NCBI GenBank assembly: GCA_002423665.1
Contig: DINJ01000179.1
Location: 757-6,242 of the forward strand
Origin: Bacteroidetes bacterium UBA5543
GTDB lineage: Bacteria > Bacteroidota > Bacteroidia > Chitinophagales > Chitinophagaceae
DNA: 5,486 nt
Direction of reading: 5' to 3'
The position numbers and the translations under genes are program-made. Below, piece after piece: positions 5,464 through 5,486 of this stretch. A model generated the notes under the pieces. That model was not told the DNA's origin. It did not search any database and saw nothing but the letters and a program-made list of their open reading frames with translations. Positions within the stretch are counted from its first letter, which is position 1; each line of letters opens with the position of its first letter.

Positions 5464-5486
5464 ATCTGCCTTACAAGCAGAGGGTC
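5464..5486 (+). other. tRNA-Val(TAC) fragment from anticodon arm onward; probable attachment site (attR)
   Basis: TCTGC (5465-5469), loop CTTACAA (5470-5476) and GCAGA (5477-5481) make a perfect 5-bp anticodon stem and 7-base loop with T33, anticodon TAC (5472-5474) and A37. GGGTC follows as the variable region, just as in bacterial tRNA-Val(TAC). The T arm and acceptor would lie beyond the window. Upstream there is no acceptor strand and no TAGCTCAG-GG-GAGC D arm; the sequence is AT-rich (5427-5463). This is therefore not a working gene but the 3' part of one, cut at or just inside the 5' side of the anticodon stem. Elements with tyrosine integrases often recombine here, rebuilding the tRNA at one end and leaving such a fragment at the other. 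With the fragment on the plus strand, the element lies to its left. Confidence 0.75.

Noticed and set aside
5464..5486. Group I intron splitting the tRNA anticodon loop
   Set aside because: Bacterial tRNA introns interrupt the anticodon loop itself, whereas here both stem strands and the loop are continuous and the break is before the stem.
5438..5486. A complete but divergent tRNA beginning near 5438
   Set aside because: The word TAG...GG before the arm faintly recalls a D arm, but the D-stem strands do not pair and the would-be acceptor strand is all A/T, unlike a tRNA-Val.

Overview
The window looks like AT-rich chromosomal DNA of a member of the Bacteroidota. Three things point there: a secreted protein with a type IX secretion (T9SS) type A sorting tail, a HYC_CC_PP-type small protein, and a DUF3871 protein, all families I know mainly from this phylum. 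Matches to the Bacteroidota -7 promoter motif TAnnTTTG agree with this. No species can be named from the sequence.

Left half (1-2425, all minus strand): a compact gene set read from right to left. It runs HYC_CC_PP-type small Cys/His protein (2397-2011, TTG start), then a T9SS-secreted beta-propeller-like protein rich in His and Met (1913-570), then, after a single base, an AraC-family regulator with an N-terminal HMA-like MxCxxC metal-binding segment (568 to beyond base 1). The outer two genes belong to types linked with copper/heavy-metal handling in Bacteroidota. The unit is therefore read as a metal-response operon, with the secreted propeller as its least understood member.

Middle and right (2565-5113, plus strand): a four-gene phage/mobile-element module, divergent from the first. 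It holds a 112-aa beta-rich protein of unknown function, a clear intrinsic terminator, a Sak4/AAA_24-type RecA-like ATPase (predicted single-strand annealing recombinase), an overlapping DUF3871 protein, and an 82-aa unknown protein. The last three are packed as one operon; the terminator separates the first gene from them.

Right end (5114-5486): about 350 bases without a gene, holding an 11-bp tandem repeat, an 11-bp interrupted inverted repeat and two TAnnTTTG motifs. It then ends abruptly in the anticodon arm of a tRNA-Val(TAC). The 5' part of that tRNA is absent, replaced by AT-rich sequence, while the anticodon arm is perfect. This is what the attR end of an element integrated in a tRNA gene looks like. 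The simplest reading is that the Sak4/DUF3871 module is close to the right end of an integrated element whose other end, with the rebuilt tRNA and perhaps the integrase, lies to the left of this window. Whether the metal operon is cargo of the element or host DNA cannot be decided here.
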